From contig CAYTOK010000006.1 in assembly GCA_964439595.1 (NCBI GenBank), positions 1-64,000 on the forward strand: a stretch of DNA of 64,000 nt, written 5' to 3'. Shown here piece after piece: positions 63,901-64,000 of this stretch (its first letter is position 1; each line of letters starts with the position of its first letter). This DNA is from CAIJXB01 sp964439595. Lineage in GTDB: Bacteria; Chlamydiota; Chlamydiia; Chlamydiales; Rhabdochlamydiaceae. A program made the translations under genes and the position numbers. The notes beneath the pieces are model-generated. The model was not told the origin of the DNA. It searched no databases and worked only from the letters and a program-made list of their open reading frames with translations.

Positions 63901-64000
63901 CTATCGCCGATGCTAAATCCCTATCACAGCTATCGCAAGCAATGATCAGATACCTTTTCCACAAGACAGAAGTGCAACACATAGAAAACATCCAAAAAGC
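57915..64000 (+). CDS. Giant helical protein of unknown function (C-terminus beyond window)
   Basis: An ATG at 57915 (MDTNTYEYFYQKNWNTF) opens a frame that I checked at many points up to the window end, giving more than 2,028 residues. A weakly hydrophobic stretch is near 45-95 (VANAIFFSYNKI, CILFLNMPLN); most of the rest is charged, Lys/Glu-rich alpha-helix with coiled-coil segments (for example about 1,475-1,515). A region at about 1,195-1,400 is beta-richer (FTLTSIPGFASLGAKIQVD, YDTKGNLVATFKKDN). No enzyme motif is recognised. Some environmental chlamydiae have proteins of several thousand residues with DUF3638/DUF3645 near the C-terminus; whether this is one cannot be seen here. Confidence 0.8.
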   Translation, partial: MDTNTYEYFYQKNWNTFLEELDTKSRATPPGFQQKIHRASYHAIRMTIRTIQTVANAIFFSYNKIKGALEYTAIQIKRVCILFLNMPLNIKKILFPSTADILEKKIESFTYLLEKDSHTGSTLKEIKKLPHDEKKELMLGWLEKSLGEAIQKPTIQTLYKNMKLLAEGDLPIEDLTKLRETTSEISKEKATNSRFPHISQAVEIFIQAFEVERIYENSITPSSVQKNFKILLENPNLLKRSEIAKLVVEAPSSLRSAIEEKKTRVQQRFIQCIHQQELHFLKQLPSLLKQLSLQEVQQNYLSKEEDIYLTRRINLVNNQIESLNEDDTTEISFKKCVPLFEKTHLIQQQEKKEKAASVCREISENIISQAKETVYQSSLMVFKPIKKRVDLIFEMLPQTANYKLEKTKILKDIESIEKKLNPSKSLSSVFPSIHKIIDEIQDLEKKLIRDEVLTISHVDSVKTILIEYRGFIENESKVQQGSSPWKDLAEIDTVSKRNHDRKSGFAKDVLCLILEKIPSCQLPLLLAKQDARNLFNRKENHPTPTTGVEKELEDAAKAFISSLQKKHSPHIEAILSSFTEFAAGLEKEKDLEIIQEVKEAEEQKANEPDFTDLAAKLDITTELNTWHTNLQEIWIQHISEDHKEKIKAAKSASAMQKTMLECFSIWLQKTTGHNPKKLPSLEEIVFSSSEAKRNSALKKLATHAKFKEGLLSYLQTIRTNLSSEHAQKKTQAPSKGFSLELSCNPPREIASGAWGFEESHFDKDIGNGIVANFENIISSLKAIRDRLSTEGFTSEFDFELAWIKSLDRNPRLKSNKSISWITLSICQKAAASHFASNTPTPPEILEIFLNQYKNLEGKFALETLTNSGRSSFLKTLLLMVFSEDRNVEVTYKQRSYAIQLLSLSDLPLADIEKIKSKLVPTSSDPKSPATAILQEVGAALQKTSISLEGVEESTLQKSFQRAGLAKSSETRALLDIYRARAGESLSLHLMTYLEGLSLSHDEQRELAERALCRAYSFNPEETRSYLISKTPQGGSFGSVDLKTLATPLEVFFSDVVAKIDPSYYFFNADSPREKIRLFNEKLINSKETHKMLMGYARIITDLSLLAKQGTLDENDFYLLFRSKLAYQDLKINYFEGKKAIGGFLKIATDSAESEMVQSAEIIQRLLEKPTYLERISDLITKNEGIDYATQIIERSIKSGNSVLSFTLTSIPGFASLGAKIQVDMVTGVIYQNGRQQINLPPKLQNHPDTRFLQIHTFPYTWDTSENAYIYYTKENGKNIPQVLVKEVGDDTPPVIKKRLSVGSRELLLQFVPKEQIKFPKVALHRMGIKNFWQKAEGELLGYDTKGNLVATFKKDNKSESYVITTPQGIRYRFLKQESLSSYKSHPVLSRLLSVFSSEEILIEEKGKEFFVPAISLTIKEEQTPESTRWVLELKGMTKKILDTSSEGSSSLIVKNDINSQELEGTRKELLETTVRLDLQLQKESSLSSKYNIRQLEKKIEMLQEKIATIEEKLFLSTLPENTDYLNETAILEMVPVSIRPSPRGLVNATEIFSSLLNFLRKNNSLNPFDPEILSSYLAVKETYEKECDTELEAVFFSKSINDTGLFTRNLSGALKITYMSFAKGSEAAIPAETLLIEELAKYPLDKSLKSSELLLLQRAIAALDNRIEPLEEYLQLSSYLNFMLYLHFSYKKREFATITLGDKVAERNSVERSFEETLENCTECISLLAPPFHLHKSLLDIWAKTNLCGPPTNSEILETEEASITQKEKPLVLKQMQFFSSQSLLERLFSVDIISSIHKEASSEISSEQKSLIRSFLIHSKDQVIGFYLEEMGHFNADGLYAEFKVNEETGKALYGLTKDDLKNIFTFLETKGYISKAGREANYYRLSSAEMATKQFEAAEIRAFLADKALSEEQLSKTTEKLRAFLYRAMQSGFKFSFSEGFEAELDKKLEIEKKLHLSQYLEAEAILHAGLSTHKVSWTELKYAVLSGDYGKFPIADAKSLSQLSQAMIRYLFHKTEVQHIENIQK

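Overview
The window is AT-rich, gene-dense bacterial DNA that I assign to the phylum Chlamydiota, most likely an environmental or amoeba-associated lineage (Parachlamydiales, Simkania or Rhabdochlamydia type) and not a pathogenic Chlamydiaceae. Two gene blocks match chlamydial synteny: tpiA | xseA-xseB-dxs, and holB-tmk-gyrA-gyrB-DUF721. Genes that I believe Chlamydiaceae lack (glnS, typA, topB), AAA-ATPase/nuclease DUF1703-type genes and their remnants, large proteins unique to the group and LRR effectors point to the larger genomes of the environmental families. The assignment rests on gene content and order; no rRNA is present.

Layout. 1-6256: three tandem minus-strand genes for LRR proteins whose C-terminal half is, from its sequence, an IpaH/SspH-type NEL E3 ubiquitin ligase domain; the copies differ mainly in LRR number. 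6384-8276: P1B-type metal ATPase with a changed phosphorylation motif. 8355-8681: remnant of a DUF1703-type gene. 8825-8906: tRNA-Leu(UAG). 9063-13565: HAD-like protein, RNase R, two DUF502 membrane proteins, HolC. 13605-15202 (minus): def, secG, tpiA. 15271-19664 (plus): xseA, xseB, dxs, nadK with overlapping ends. 19885-23146: two paralogous membrane proteins of unknown function. 23255-24955: glnS. 25180-25749: DUF4116-like protein. 25760-34374 (minus): holB, tmk, gyrA, gyrB, DUF721, mgtE. 34545-36374: typA. 36526-38788 (minus): polar amino acid ABC transporter preceded by a 22-codon leader ORF with five consecutive His codons. 39054-40241: brnQ. 40445-51836: a hydrophobic orphan, topB, an RluA-type synthase, lpxL-like, rsmE, pyk, an intact DUF1703-type ATPase/nuclease, DUF202, TMEM14-like, CDF transporter. 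52183-57075: two membrane orphans, a GGQ release-factor-like protein and a Pro-rich/FGE-sulfatase fusion. 57174-57553 (minus): two small paralogous proteins. 57915-64000: a giant helical protein of more than 2,000 residues that leaves the window.

How it fits together. Much of the window is housekeeping (replication, RNA decay, translation quality control, isoprenoid and NAD metabolism). The accessory part fits a host-dependent bacterium: amino acid and metal transporters, candidate ubiquitin-ligase effectors, hydrophobic orphans and secreted-type modular proteins. The two most notable observations are the NEL ligase array, with a nucleotide-identical catalytic core beside LRR blocks of 3, 5 and 8 repeats, and the putative histidine leader peptide upstream of the ABC transporter, which suggests attenuation control of amino acid uptake.
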